A stretch of DNA of 39,867 nt from Lentisphaeria bacterium UBA1724 (GCA_002315885.1 DCIO01000061.1:1-39867); one strand, 5' to 3'. Shown: positions 1-8,882, numbered from the stretch's first letter. The notes: generated by a model from the letters alone, not told the origin. Translations and numbers: made by a program.

Positions 1-26
1 CCTAGGCTCCCTAGGCTTCCTAGCTA
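1..26. repeat. short 9-bp tandem repeat at the window edge
   Basis: About three units of a 9-bp motif beginning CCTAGGCT lie at the very start of the window and run into the stop codon of the glycosidase gene. The array may continue to the left. It matches the habit seen elsewhere in the window of simple tandem repeats touching stop codons. Confidence 0.4.
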
Positions 27-3000
27 TCTCAGCCGTTCCAGGAGTTCCTTCGCGTCGTCGCCGTAGTAGAAGAAGCGTGTTTCGTGGAGGGGCGCCTCGT
101 AATCGAAGGCATCGATGTTGGTGCCAACCAGCGTCTTATTGAAGATGTCGATGACATCCGTCTTGTGGGGCAGCTCGATGTGCTTCGGTCCCGCATATCG
201 CGCGTGCAGGGTGAAGAGCGCGGAATTGGCGTCCACGGGATCCAGTGTCTTGCTGAATACATGCACGCCGGAATCCTGCAGCACCCGCAGCAGGAATGGG
301 ATATCGAACTGCCAGGGACCACAGAAGATGCTCTTTGCATTCCCCGTCTGCTTGACAGCCAGACCGATGGAGCCATCCTCGTAGCTACCGACGGACTGTG
401 CCGCCTCATCCGTCACATAGAACATGGGCGCCACACGAGTACCCACGGTCCCCAGCCAGCGTCCGTCAGGCATTCTCACCGCCGGCATCAAAGCGCCATC
501 CGCCTTTTCCAGACGGATGCCCGTCAGGCGTTCCATGAATTCCACACCGCTGTCGAGGCCGTAATAGTATCCAGGTGCATAGCACCACATCAGCGTGCAT
601 TCGCGTTCACGGAGTTTCTCCACTGCCTCAATGAAGCGGTCGTCGTGCTTGATGCAGTTCACGAAGACATAGAGCTTATAGTCCCCAGGATTGTCCGCCA
701 GGTCCTCCGCCAGCACATAGTCCACGGGAACGCCCGCCTGTGCCCAGCGGATGTAGTTCCCTTCCAGGCTCTCACCCGCGAAAACCGTACTGCCCAGCAC
801 CTGCTTACGGACTGTCCCGTCGGGATTGTAGCTCTGGCGTATCCCGCCGGTCTGGGCGCTCTTGGAAATCATGGGCATGGCCTTGATGGTCTCTTCACTG
901 ACCACCAGCGCCACCTCCGCGCCACGGGGAATGCCCTTCTCCACGCAGTGCTGGCCCACCGTACGCATGGCGGCCTGGTCTTCCTCCGCCTGCTTAAAAT
1001 CGAATTCGTACCCCGAGGAGAGGCTGTAGAAGTAATACTGGTAGTTCCGGCAGAGGGTATCCGCCATATTCCGCCGCGTCACCTGGATGGATGTCTCGGG
1101 GTTGATCATCTGGAAATACCCCAACCCGGGCTTGCCGCGGAAGGTCCGGGAGTCCTCTTCGATGACAGGCACCACGCCGTGTTTCTCCAGCGTAGCGAAG
1201 GGCTTCATGTCCCCCATGATGTCACCGATATTCCGCAAGCCGTATGGATGGGGTGAGATGATGAAATCCAGGCAATTCTCCTCCAGCACCCGCTTCAAGG
1301 CGTAGTGTGCTCGGGCATGGGAGCGACCCGATGCACCCAGCGTCATGGTATAACCGTAGTAAAGTCCCACCACCTTGTCGGGTCCCAGCACCGCCTTCGC
1401 GTGCTTGCAAAGCGGTATCATGATATCCACCACCGCATTGGAATAGTAGTCCGCGAAGGCCACTTCCTTCAAATGCTCCCGCTGATTCCACAAAATCTCC
1501 TCGCCGTCCTGCACGCCGCGCTCCGCCAGGGATGGAATGGAAGTATCCTCCACATCGGGATAATTCTGTGCCATGTATTCGTCAAAGCCCGCCTGTGTCG
1601 CCTTGGAGAAATCCACCATCCGGCCGGGCTTGGGGTCCCACCCCAGCCACTCCAGGGTATGGCCGCCTGTGACGCGGTAGCCAATGATGCGGTTGGCGTA
1701 GGGACAGTGCTCCAGATAGTCCAGCGCCTTGCTCATATACTCCATGCACATGGGCACGAAATTCTGCGTGGCGAAGGAGTGGTTCAAGCGCCCGCCGTCT
1801 TTGTTCACCTCGCCCTTGTCGTCCAAACACATATCATCCGGGAAGAGCTTGTCCCATCCCTTGGGAGGATAGCACTGCAGATCCACGATGAAATATGCGT
1901 CCTTGTTGGCGCGTCGATAGGCTTCTGCCTGGCGGTCGTATTCCACAGTGCTAAAGACATCCACACCCTGCCAGGTCATGGGATAGACCACATAGAGAGT
2001 ATTGATGTCCACGGGACCGTCGTTGTGGCGTGCAATGTGGTCGGGACGATTGGGGCGCTGCATACCGCCCCACAGGGGATAAATCTGCTTGCCATTCAAA
2101 GTAAAACAAGGCCCCCAGCCATTTTGCGTCACCTTAAAGGATGGCTTCTTCTCAAAGCCAGGCACCGCCTTCTGCCCCGTGATGGTGAATTTCAGCGTCG
2201 CGGGTTCCTCGAATTTGTTGGAGGTGATTTCCAGGATGCAATCCCGTGTGCTGGAATAAAGTGGCGTCTCGTAGTCGAAAATCAACTGCCAGTGATTTTC
2301 GTCCAGCACTTTGATTTCGTTTGTGGTGAATTCCCGTTCCTCGTCCCAAAGCACATCGCCATTGGAGTAGAGATTCACCTTGGCCAGGAAGGTCGCCTTG
2401 GGTGCCTCGCCTTCATAAGTCAGAACCACATGCACCTTGTCACCCGCCATCAGCGGATCCTTGGATTCCACGGAACTGGACAGGAATTTCTGTGTGCTCT
2501 GGTGTGCGTAATCCCGATAGGCAAGCACCGCATTCCAGGGCGGATTTGGGGGCGCCGCGGCAGTAATCACCGAGGACCACTCATTTCCCGGAACATACTC
2601 GGGGGTATTCCAGTTGTTTGGGAGCGTCTCCGTGGGAGCGGTAATGCAGGTTTCGTCGGTATTGAAATACTCGCAGGTGCCATCCGCATAACGCACGAAG
2701 AGTTCGCCGATGGTCCCGCCCACATTGCCCGTGTTGATGTAGGTAATGCCGAAGACATTGTTTCCCGCGTGCAACTTGCCCGTCACATCCGCATAGAAAG
2801 TCTGACGCCAGTTGTTTGCTGTGGCCACATGATGGCCATTCGCGTAGCAGTATGCCCAGTCGTCCGCCGTGTATTGTATCATCGCCAATACGGGTTTCTC
2901 CCGCAAATAGGCCTCTCTACGAATGCTGAAACGGTTGTAATCACCCTGCCCTTGCTTGTCATCGGGAGAAGTGACCATCTTCGCCGTAAAGTAGGGATAA

Positions 3001-3620
3001 TTCCGGAAGAGCTCAATGGGCTCCACCAGGTCATATTCGGGGGTGATGGCGGACCACTCGGGACCATCCAGTTGGGGCTCCGCCTTCACCAGCGGCGGCA
3101 ATGGCTTCTGGTTGATGGGGAAACTCTTGTCAAAAGACAACTTGATTTCGGAGAATTCAATCACGCCGTTGTCGGCATCCGTAGGATCGAAACGCAGAGA
3201 GGTAATCATTCCCGCACTCGTCCAATTCCAGGGATCGCCCATGGTGGAGGTCGGCAGATTCACCGTATGCCACTGACCGTCCGTCACAGGAACAGGCAGA
3301 CTCCACTTGCAGTTGTCGTTATAGGAAACGGTGGCGGACGCATAATACATCTGCCCACCCTGGTCAATCTTTCCCTTGGCACGATAGGTGTATGACAACA
3401 TATTGCATTCCGCCGCATCAATGGCCAATCCCGTGAACTCCAACTGCGGATCCTTCGCCAATATCGTCATCACAAGATTCCCACCACGGGACGAGACCTC
3501 GCAATTCCGCTTGGCGCCCCAGCCACCAAAGCCATTGGACGCATCCCAGACGGGCAACCCCGCCAACAACACCATCGCCGAAACCAATAGCGCAAACAAT
3601 GAAAGATGTAGTTTTTTCAT
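24..3620 (-). CDS. secreted multidomain glycoside hydrolase (GH-A clan, beta-galactosidase-like)
   Basis: The 1198-aa product starts with a signal peptide (MKKLHLSLFALLVSAM, hydrophobic to about residue 23). Two beta-rich, carbohydrate-binding-like regions follow (about 25-170 and 230-370), then a beta-sandwich linker. A TIM-barrel region runs from about 515 to 900 and a Rossmann-like region resembling the beta-galactosidase trimerisation domain from about 905 to 1150. The segment GGHTLEW is where these barrels carry the acid/base glutamate, and VIEEDSRT is a candidate nucleophile strand; both assignments are inferred from fold resemblance. It is probably exported to act on plant or host glycans. 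I chose the ATG at 3618-3620 because the longer reading frame upstream translates a repeat hairpin. It lies downstream of the Fe-S aldo/keto reductase gene with about 90 bp between. The exact GH family and substrate cannot be told by eye. Confidence 0.8.
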   Translation of the reverse strand: MKKLHLSLFALLVSAMVLLAGLPVWDASNGFGGWGAKRNCEVSSRGGNLVMTILAKDPQLEFTGLAIDAAECNMLSYTYRAKGKIDQGGQMYYASATVSYNDNCKWSLPVPVTDGQWHTVNLPTSTMGDPWNWTSAGMITSLRFDPTDADNGVIEFSEIKLSFDKSFPINQKPLPPLVKAEPQLDGPEWSAITPEYDLVEPIELFRNYPYFTAKMVTSPDDKQGQGDYNRFSIRREAYLREKPVLAMIQYTADDWAYCYANGHHVATANNWRQTFYADVTGKLHAGNNVFGITYINTGNVGGTIGELFVRYADGTCEYFNTDETCITAPTETLPNNWNTPEYVPGNEWSSVITAAAPPNPPWNAVLAYRDYAHQSTQKFLSSSVESKDPLMAGDKVHVVLTYEGEAPKATFLAKVNLYSNGDVLWDEEREFTTNEIKVLDENHWQLIFDYETPLYSSTRDCILEITSNKFEEPATLKFTITGQKAVPGFEKKPSFKVTQNGWGPCFTLNGKQIYPLWGGMQRPNRPDHIARHNDGPVDINTLYVVYPMTWQGVDVFSTVEYDRQAEAYRRANKDAYFIVDLQCYPPKGWDKLFPDDMCLDDKGEVNKDGGRLNHSFATQNFVPMCMEYMSKALDYLEHCPYANRIIGYRVTGGHTLEWLGWDPKPGRMVDFSKATQAGFDEYMAQNYPDVEDTSIPSLAERGVQDGEEILWNQREHLKEVAFADYYSNAVVDIMIPLCKHAKAVLGPDKVVGLYYGYTMTLGASGRSHARAHYALKRVLEENCLDFIISPHPYGLRNIGDIMGDMKPFATLEKHGVVPVIEEDSRTFRGKPGLGYFQMINPETSIQVTRRNMADTLCRNYQYYFYSLSSGYEFDFKQAEEDQAAMRTVGQHCVEKGIPRGAEVALVVSEETIKAMPMISKSAQTGGIRQSYNPDGTVRKQVLGSTVFAGESLEGNYIRWAQAGVPVDYVLAEDLADNPGDYKLYVFVNCIKHDDRFIEAVEKLRERECTLMWCYAPGYYYGLDSGVEFMERLTGIRLEKADGALMPAVRMPDGRWLGTVGTRVAPMFYVTDEAAQSVGSYEDGSIGLAVKQTGNAKSIFCGPWQFDIPFLLRVLQDSGVHVFSKTLDPVDANSALFTLHARYAGPKHIELPHKTDVIDIFNKTLVGTNIDAFDYEAPLHETRFFYYGDDAKELLERLR

Positions 3621-3629
3621 GGTATTAGA

Positions 3630-3656
3630 GTGTACCGACGGCGTCCCCGCCGTCGC
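3630..3656. repeat. REP-like hairpin element, copy 1
   Basis: A 27-bp block beginning GTGTACCGACGGCG contains a perfect 8-bp stem (CGACGGCG, loop TCCC, CGCCGTCG). The same 27 bp recur exactly at 17671-17697, and a diverged inverted copy lies at 18053-18077. It sits between the aldo/keto reductase stop and the glycosidase start, where it could act as an mRNA hairpin. It is followed by GC-rich sequence with GCAAGCCC, which also follows the second copy. Confidence 0.7.
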
Positions 3657-3710
3657 CGTAGGTGCGTCCCTCGCGTAGTGGGCGCAAGCCCGCGCAGCGA
3701 GGGACAAGAG

Positions 3711-4883
3711 CTAGAATTTTGGTTTTCCCGCCTCTCGTTCCTTGCAGACATCCGCCCACTTGGGCACTTCCTTCATGCGTTCCACGAAATCCCGCAGCAC
3801 CACCGGAATCTCAATCTTCTGGGGGCAGATTTCCATGCAGGCACCGCAACCAATACAGGACTCCGGGCGCTTTTCCGGAGGAAGCGCATCCAGCTCCATA
3901 CCCACGGTCATGCTCTTCTGGAAGCGGATGTCGTTGTAGATGCGAATCAACCGCGGGATATCCAGCTGTTGCGGACAGCCATCCACGCAGTAGCGGCATG
4001 CGGTACAAGGCACCGAGTCCTTCAGCTTTTCCGCGATATCCAGCATCATCTGCCACTCGGCCTCATCCAAAGGCGCGCCTTCGCTGAAGGTCCGGACATT
4101 GTCCTCCATTTGCTCGGGATTGGACATGCCGCTCAAAATCATCTTCACGTTGGGGAGATTCTGCAACCACCGAAAGCCCCAGCTGGCCGCACTGGCGCCA
4201 GGGCGCTTCTCCTCCAAATCCGCCATCAGCGACTCCGGCAATTTCGCCAGCTTTCCGCCGCGCACGGGCTCCATCACCCACACGGGAATCCCGCGCTTCG
4301 TCAGGAAGTCGTATTTTCGCTTGGCGTTCTGCAGGGTCCAGTCCAGGTAGTTTAGCTGGATTTGGCAGAATTCCATGGGAATGCCCACCTCGTCCACAAA
4401 GCGTTCCAACATGGGCGGCTGCGCGTGGCAAGAGAACCCCAGATGACGGATGCGACCCTTCTTGCGCTGCTCCTCGAAGAATTTCACGATCCCCCACTTG
4501 GGATTCATGTATGTATCGTAGGAATTCTCGCAGATGTTATGCAGGAGATAGTAGTCGAAATAGTCCGTCTGGCAACGCTCAAGTTGTTCCTCGAAAATCG
4601 CCTCGGGGTAGTGTTCTTCGCTGGTGGTGTGCCCAGGAAATTTGCTGGCCAGACGATAGCTGTCACGGGGATACTTCGAAAGCACCCGTCCCGCCATCAC
4701 CTCGGACCACCCGCTGTGATAGACGTATGCGGTATCGAAATAGTTCACGCCATGGGACAGCGCGTAGTCCACCATCTGGGCAAAGAGCGCCTGGTCAATC
4801 TGACCATCCGCCAACGTGGGTAGACGCATCAACCCAAACCCCAGACGGGACAGCTTATCACCACAAACATCGTTGTAAATCAT
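3711..4883 (-). CDS. aldo/keto reductase with two C-terminal 4Fe-4S clusters
   Basis: The 390-aa product has an aldo/keto reductase barrel (residues 1 to about 280) with the family tetrad visible as D50, Y55, K81 and H115. It then carries a ferredoxin-like tail with two CxxCxxCxxxCP motifs at C293-C303 and C343-C353. Members of this group are predicted cytoplasmic oxidoreductases, and the clusters suggest electron exchange with ferredoxin as well as, or in place of, NAD(P)H. The real substrate is unknown. The start is supported by AAGGGGA just upstream of the ATG; this Shine-Dalgarno-like stretch is the end of a TTTTGTG-type repeat (4888-4955). It lies upstream of, and in the same direction as, the secreted glycosidase gene, so the two may share a transcript. 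Confidence 0.9.
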   Translation of the reverse strand: MIYNDVCGDKLSRLGFGLMRLPTLADGQIDQALFAQMVDYALSHGVNYFDTAYVYHSGWSEVMAGRVLSKYPRDSYRLASKFPGHTTSEEHYPEAIFEEQLERCQTDYFDYYLLHNICENSYDTYMNPKWGIVKFFEEQRKKGRIRHLGFSCHAQPPMLERFVDEVGIPMEFCQIQLNYLDWTLQNAKRKYDFLTKRGIPVWVMEPVRGGKLAKLPESLMADLEEKRPGASAASWGFRWLQNLPNVKMILSGMSNPEQMEDNVRTFSEGAPLDEAEWQMMLDIAEKLKDSVPCTACRYCVDGCPQQLDIPRLIRIYNDIRFQKSMTVGMELDALPPEKRPESCIGCGACMEICPQKIEIPVVLRDFVERMKEVPKWADVCKEREAGKPKF

Positions 4884-4887
4884 CGTA

Positions 4888-4955
4888 TTCCCCTTTTGTG
4901 TATTTTGTGTGTTTTGTGGAAGAAATCCCCGCGTATTTTGTGTGTTTTGTGGAAG
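4888..4955. repeat. TTTTGTG-type tandem repeat, two 23-bp copies
   Basis: A 23-bp block starting GTATTTTGTGTG is present at 4900-4922 and again at 4933-4955. It is preceded by CCCCTTTTGTGTATTTTGTG. Read on the minus strand the array ends in AAAAGGGGAATAC directly before the aldo/keto reductase ATG, so the repeat supplies that gene's ribosome binding site. A close relative is found inside a coding region at 24716-24749. Confidence 0.75.
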
Positions 4956-4958
4956 TAT

Positions 4959-7184
4959 TTATTGCAGGAAGCGCGGATCCACATCAATTTCCACGGGCAC
5001 CTTCCGCAGTGCCTTCAAAGGCGTCTGCGCGATGGCGGCCTTACATGCCGCAGTCATGCCGCGTATATCCGCCGAACGCAAAAGCATCTGATACCGATAG
5101 CGCCCCTGCAATTTCGCCAATGGCGCGGGCATGGGCCCCAGCACCTGCACATCCGGCTTCAGCAACGGCATCAGCACCGCCGCGTATGCCTGGGCAGCCT
5201 GGGCGGCTTCCTCCTCCTTCTCAGAACGGAAAAGCAACTCCACCAGATGGGTGTATGGGGGGAAACCCAGCGCCTGTCGTCCAGGCATCTCCTGGGCGTA
5301 GAATGCGGCGAAATCCTGCCGCTGTGCCGTCGCCAGAGCGTAGTTGTCTGGGGTGCAGGTCTGAACCACCACGCGCCCCGGATTATCTCCGCGCCCTGCT
5401 CTGCCCGCCACCTGCGTAATCAAGTCGAAAGTCCGTTCCGCGGAGCGGAAATCCGGCAGATTCAGTCCGATATCCGCCTGGATGATCCCCACCACCGTCA
5501 CATTGGGAAAATCTAATCCCTTGGCAATCATCTGCGTGCCGATCAGGATATCGATGTTACCGCACTTGAAGGCCTCCAGGACCTTCCGATAGGACTCCGC
5601 GTTGGTCATGGTATCGGAGTCCATGCGTGCCACCATGGCATTCGGGAAAATCGCACGAGTGACCGACTCCACACGCTCCGTGCCATAGCCACCAAAGCGG
5701 ATGTCGGGATTACCGCAGTCGGGACACTTGGCGGGAGCGTCGATGACGGTGTTGCAGTGATGGCAGACCAACTTGTTGATCTTCCGATGGAACGTATAAG
5801 TCACACTGCAGTTCTCGCAACTGGCGGTATACCCGCATTGATTGCAAGTCAATGTGGTCGCATAACCACGGCGATTCAAAAAGAGCATCACCTGGTGTTT
5901 ATCATGCAACGCGTTGTCAATCAGCATCTTCAGACGTTTGGAGAAGAAGGACCCCTTCTCTCCTTCCTTCAGACTGGCACGCTCCAAACGCATATCCACC
6001 AACTCGATGGGCGGCAACGGCTTGTCGTCAATGCGGCTGGGCATCTCCACAAGGTGATACTTCCCGATGGTGCAGTTGTAGTAGGACTCCAAGGCAGGAG
6101 TAGCAGACCCCAGCAGCACCGCGCAGGGCTCCAGCATGCCACGGACAACCGCCACGTCCCGGGCATTGTAATGCGGCATCTCGTCCTGCTTATAGGTGGA
6201 CTCGTGCTCCTCATCCACCACAATCAGTCCCAGATGATGGAATGGCGCAAACAACGCCGAACGTGCCCCCACCGCAATGCGGCTGCGCCCCCCCGCAATC
6301 CGCGTCCATTCGTCAAAACGCTGTCCGTCTGTCAGCCCGCTGTGCAGCACGGAGACCAAATCCCCGAAGCGCTGACGGAAACGCAGCACCGTCTGGGGCG
6401 TCAAGGCGATTTCAGGCACCAGCACAATGGCGTCCCGACCCTGGTCCAGACAATGCTGTATCGACTGCAAATAGACCTCGGTCTTGCCGCTACCAGTCAC
6501 GCCATGCAACAAAATCGGCTTGGGACGCGGCGCGTCCAGCGCCTCCACAATCGACTTCAGTGCCGCGGACTGCTCCGTGGTCAACTCCTTCGGCTTATCC
6601 CGCTGAACCACCGTATTGGCAAAGGGATCACGCTCTTCCACGCGCTTGGATTTGGTCAGCCACCCGCCTTCCACCAACGCCTTGATGACGCTATCGCCCG
6701 CATCCACCGCACCGAGCATCTCCTTGGCGGGAAGACTGCCACCCAACCGCGTCAAAGTCTTCAGGACTTCCTGACGCTTCGGCGTCAATGCCTGGAATTC
6801 CGGACTGCCCTGGTCTTTCGACTTGGGAGCCAAATCAATGTAAACCGCCTCGCGGTGCTGCATCTCCCCTTTGCGGACCACCGCTGGCAATAAATTCCAA
6901 ATCACGCACTCGTGACTGGCACAATAGTAGGAGACAATCCAATCCGCTAATTTCAATAACTGCGGCGGAAATTGACGGGAGGCGTCTTCAATGCAGATAA
7001 TCGGATTCGCCCGAGAAGAATACTCCGAATACTCCTTCAGCTTCAGGACATATCCGCTCAATTCGTTACTGCGAAAGAGCGCACGAACCCGGCATCCCAG
7101 ATGGATTTTCCCCTCCAATTCCGGCGGAACCAAATAGTCAAAACAGGTCCCTGTGGCAAGATTGAAGGCGACTTCCGCAAACAT
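4959..7184 (-). CDS. priA: primosomal protein N' (replication restart helicase PriA)
   Basis: The 741-aa product is full length for PriA, an ATP-dependent 3'-5' DNA helicase that reloads the replisome at stalled forks. The N-terminal 3'BD-type DNA-binding region begins MFAEVAFNL. Walker A GVTGSGKTE is near residue 230, the Walker B variant DEEH near 325, and GSATPALESYY follows. The cysteine-rich zinc-binding insert (CNQCGYTASCENC, CHHC, CPDCG) lies at about 445-490. Helicase motifs V and VI appear as GTQMIAKGLDFP and QVAGRAGRG. The ATG has no visible Shine-Dalgarno sequence: seven T residues, the tail of the upstream terminator, directly precede it. The start is nevertheless fixed by the conserved N-terminus. 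Confidence 0.96.
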   Translation of the reverse strand: MFAEVAFNLATGTCFDYLVPPELEGKIHLGCRVRALFRSNELSGYVLKLKEYSEYSSRANPIICIEDASRQFPPQLLKLADWIVSYYCASHECVIWNLLPAVVRKGEMQHREAVYIDLAPKSKDQGSPEFQALTPKRQEVLKTLTRLGGSLPAKEMLGAVDAGDSVIKALVEGGWLTKSKRVEERDPFANTVVQRDKPKELTTEQSAALKSIVEALDAPRPKPILLHGVTGSGKTEVYLQSIQHCLDQGRDAIVLVPEIALTPQTVLRFRQRFGDLVSVLHSGLTDGQRFDEWTRIAGGRSRIAVGARSALFAPFHHLGLIVVDEEHESTYKQDEMPHYNARDVAVVRGMLEPCAVLLGSATPALESYYNCTIGKYHLVEMPSRIDDKPLPPIELVDMRLERASLKEGEKGSFFSKRLKMLIDNALHDKHQVMLFLNRRGYATTLTCNQCGYTASCENCSVTYTFHRKINKLVCHHCNTVIDAPAKCPDCGNPDIRFGGYGTERVESVTRAIFPNAMVARMDSDTMTNAESYRKVLEAFKCGNIDILIGTQMIAKGLDFPNVTVVGIIQADIGLNLPDFRSAERTFDLITQVAGRAGRGDNPGRVVVQTCTPDNYALATAQRQDFAAFYAQEMPGRQALGFPPYTHLVELLFRSEKEEEAAQAAQAYAAVLMPLLKPDVQVLGPMPAPLAKLQGRYRYQMLLRSADIRGMTAACKAAIAQTPLKALRKVPVEIDVDPRFLQ

Positions 7185-7227
7185 AAAAAAAGAAGACTGG
7201 GACGCCCCTTGCGCGGTCGTCCCAGTC
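7185..7227 (-). terminator. Rho-independent terminator of the Gfo/Idh gene
   Basis: On the minus strand a perfect 10-bp stem (GACTGGGACG at 7195-7204 with CGTCCCAGTC at 7218-7227) is followed by TTCTTTTTTT. It begins about 14 nt after the dehydrogenase stop codon. The T-tract runs straight into the priA start codon. Confidence 0.85.
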
Positions 7228-7241
7228 CAATCCTAGGTCAC

Positions 7242-8417
7242 TTAGAAGGACTTAGAGAACTCAGACGCGCCAGCGGCCTGCGCATTGACGGTCTTTTTGG
7301 GATAGCGGCTGGTGGCGATGAGCTCTTCCAGCTTCTTTGCGTAGATGCTGGAATCCAGAGGCAGGGTCACGGACTGCTTGAGGAAGCCGGAGAGCATCAT
7401 GGCGTTGGCCAGTTCCAGACCGCGGATACCCTCTTCGGCGGGGGACTTCAGCTTCGCGCCGTTGCGGATGGCGTCGCAGACATTCTCCACCACGCGCATG
7501 TGCTGAGGCAGTCCCTCGTCATCGGAGGCGAAATGGATCTCGCAATCCCAGGTCTCGGGAGGAGTGAAGCCGGTCTTGGCGGTCTTGATGTATTCGGGAG
7601 TGGCGATGGCGTGGCGCTTGTAGTAGAGCTTGTTGTTCTCGAAAACAACGCGACCGTGGTCGCCGGCGATCTCCAGACGGTTGGTTCCGGGAGCCTCGCC
7701 AGTGGTGGTGATGAAGTTACCAGTGGCGCCATTGGGATATTCCAGATAGGCGTTGACCTCGTCTTCCACCTCGATGTCGTGATACTTGCCCAGGAAGATG
7801 TGCGCATCCACCAGAGAGGGCATGCCGAAGAACCAGGTCATCAAATCCAGCTGGTGGGGGCACTGGTTGGTCAGAACGCCACCGCCCTCGCCGCGCCACG
7901 AGGCACGCCAGTCGCCGGAGTCGTAGTACTGCTGGGTACGGAACCAGTCCGTGATAATCCAATTCACACGACGGATCTCGCCCAAATCGCCAGAATCGAT
8001 GAGCTGCTTGATCTTGACGTGCGCGTCGCGGGTACGCTGATTCAGCATGATGGCCTTGGTCAGCTCGGGATGCTTCGCGCACTCCTCCAGCAACTTCTCC
8101 GCATCCGCCTTGTGGACGCACAGGGGCTTCTCCACGATGAAATGCTTGCCGTGCTTCATGCACTCAATGGCCAGAGCCGCGTGCTGGAAGTGAGGCACCT
8201 CGATCATCACACACTCCACGTCGGCCTTCTCGAAGAACTCCTCATCCGTGGTGAACTTGGCAACCGTGTCCTTCAAATCGGCGGGCAGGTTGTCAAACTG
8301 CTTGGGATTCAAATCGCAAACGGCGGTGACCTTGGCGGTGGGCACCTTCTTGATCATGTGAGCATGGCTGGAGCCCATGTTGCCACAGCCGATAATACCA
8401 ATTTTGACTGGTTCCAT
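7242..8417 (-). CDS. Gfo/Idh/MocA family NAD(P)-dependent oxidoreductase
   Basis: The 391-aa product has an N-terminal Rossmann domain with the dinucleotide motif GIIGCGNMGSSH (residues 7-18), the family EKP motif at 96-98, and a C-terminal domain containing the GGGVLTNQCPHQLD segment with the usual catalytic histidine. Proteins of this family oxidise or reduce sugars, inositols and similar polyols in the cytoplasm, and the substrate cannot be read from sequence. No signal peptide is seen. The gene is monocistronic, with an upstream divergent tRNA gene and a strong terminator directly after the stop. A role in sugar catabolism would fit the nearby glycosidase genes. Confidence 0.92.
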   Translation of the reverse strand: MEPVKIGIIGCGNMGSSHAHMIKKVPTAKVTAVCDLNPKQFDNLPADLKDTVAKFTTDEEFFEKADVECVMIEVPHFQHAALAIECMKHGKHFIVEKPLCVHKADAEKLLEECAKHPELTKAIMLNQRTRDAHVKIKQLIDSGDLGEIRRVNWIITDWFRTQQYYDSGDWRASWRGEGGGVLTNQCPHQLDLMTWFFGMPSLVDAHIFLGKYHDIEVEDEVNAYLEYPNGATGNFITTTGEAPGTNRLEIAGDHGRVVFENNKLYYKRHAIATPEYIKTAKTGFTPPETWDCEIHFASDDEGLPQHMRVVENVCDAIRNGAKLKSPAEEGIRGLELANAMMLSGFLKQSVTLPLDSSIYAKKLEELIATSRYPKKTVNAQAAGASEFSKSF

Positions 8418-8490
8418 TTTCAGTGAATTTTGAAGTATTGTTGATGAACTAGGGGGGAAACAAAAATTCTTCTACGGGTATTCTGCGTAA

Positions 8491-8510
8491 TATAGCCCAA
8501 TTGGGGTATA
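8491..8510. promoter_or_regulatory. 20-bp imperfect palindrome between divergent genes
   Basis: The centre CCCAATTGGG (8496-8505) is a perfect palindrome flanked on both sides by TATA. It lies 74 bp upstream of the Gfo/Idh ATG and 22 bp upstream of the tRNA. TATATT hexamers that could serve as -10 boxes exist on both strands here, but no good -35 box pairs with them. It may be an operator or only the overlap of two promoters. Confidence 0.35.
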
Positions 8511-8532
8511 TTATCATAAATATCCAACACTC

Positions 8533-8619
8533 GCCCGAGTGGCGGAATGGCAGACGCAAGAGACTTAAAATCTCTCGGTGGCAACACCATTGCGGGTTCG
8601 ACTCCCGCCTCGGGTACCA
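8533..8619 (+). tRNA. tRNA-Leu, anticodon TAA
   Basis: The 87-nt gene folds as a class II tRNA. The acceptor arm GCCCGAG pairs with CTCGGGT (with the G1-U72 pair known from bacterial tRNA-Leu). The anticodon stem AGAGA/TCTCT (8559-8563 and 8571-8575) encloses the loop CTTAAAA with anticodon TAA at 8566-8568. There is a long variable arm and a T arm GCGGG-TTCGACT-CCCGC. The CCA end is encoded (8617-8619). It reads UUA codons. Confidence 0.97.
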
Positions 8620-8630
8620 TTTCCTAATGT

Positions 8631-8676
8631 AAAAAGACCAGAAACGTGCCGTTTTCGTGCCGTTTCTGGTCTTTTT
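8631..8676 (+). terminator. strong terminator after tRNA-Leu
   Basis: A 16-bp perfect stem pairs AAAAAGACCAGAAACG (8631-8646) with CGTTTCTGGTCTTTTT and ends in a run of T. Because A-runs precede it, it could work in both directions. The loop repeats the sequence CGTGCCGTTT found in the stem. Confidence 0.9.
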
Positions 8677-8756
8677 TTCATCGGCTGTCCTTGACCGAAT
8701 GCCTTTCGTTAATCGGAATCAATATATCCGAGTGCCTAGTCATCCATAATTTCCGT

Positions 8757-8882
8757 GTGCAGCCTAACAACCAGGCAGAACGCAATGTGCGCAATATAAA
8801 GACCAGGCACCAAGGGAGCGGCTGCTTTCAGACGGATGGCGACGCACAGAACGATTCTGGACGCATCCAAGCACTGGGATGA
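8757..8882 (+). pseudogene. remnant of an IS66-family transposase (C-terminal part)
   Basis: About 41 codons translate to VQPNNQAERNVRNIK followed by SGCFQTDGDAQN. This resembles the conserved block of IS66 transposases around NNxAER...K...SG.FRT..GA. Nothing recognisable of the rest of the element, its terminal repeats or its accessory genes remains nearby. The sequence stops at a TGA where the match decays. This is family recognition by eye; the fragment cannot be active. Confidence 0.6.

Noticed and set aside
1305..3395. Open frame of about 700 codons on the plus strand opposite the secreted glycosidase
   Set aside because: The minus-strand gene has clear domains and a signal peptide; the opposite frame is a shadow without a ribosome binding site.
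5757..6893. Open frame of about 380 codons opposite priA
   Set aside because: priA is certain from its motifs and the opposite product has no recognisable domain.
8420..8620. Minus-strand frame running through the tRNA
   Set aside because: It translates the reverse of tRNA-Leu, a common artefact.
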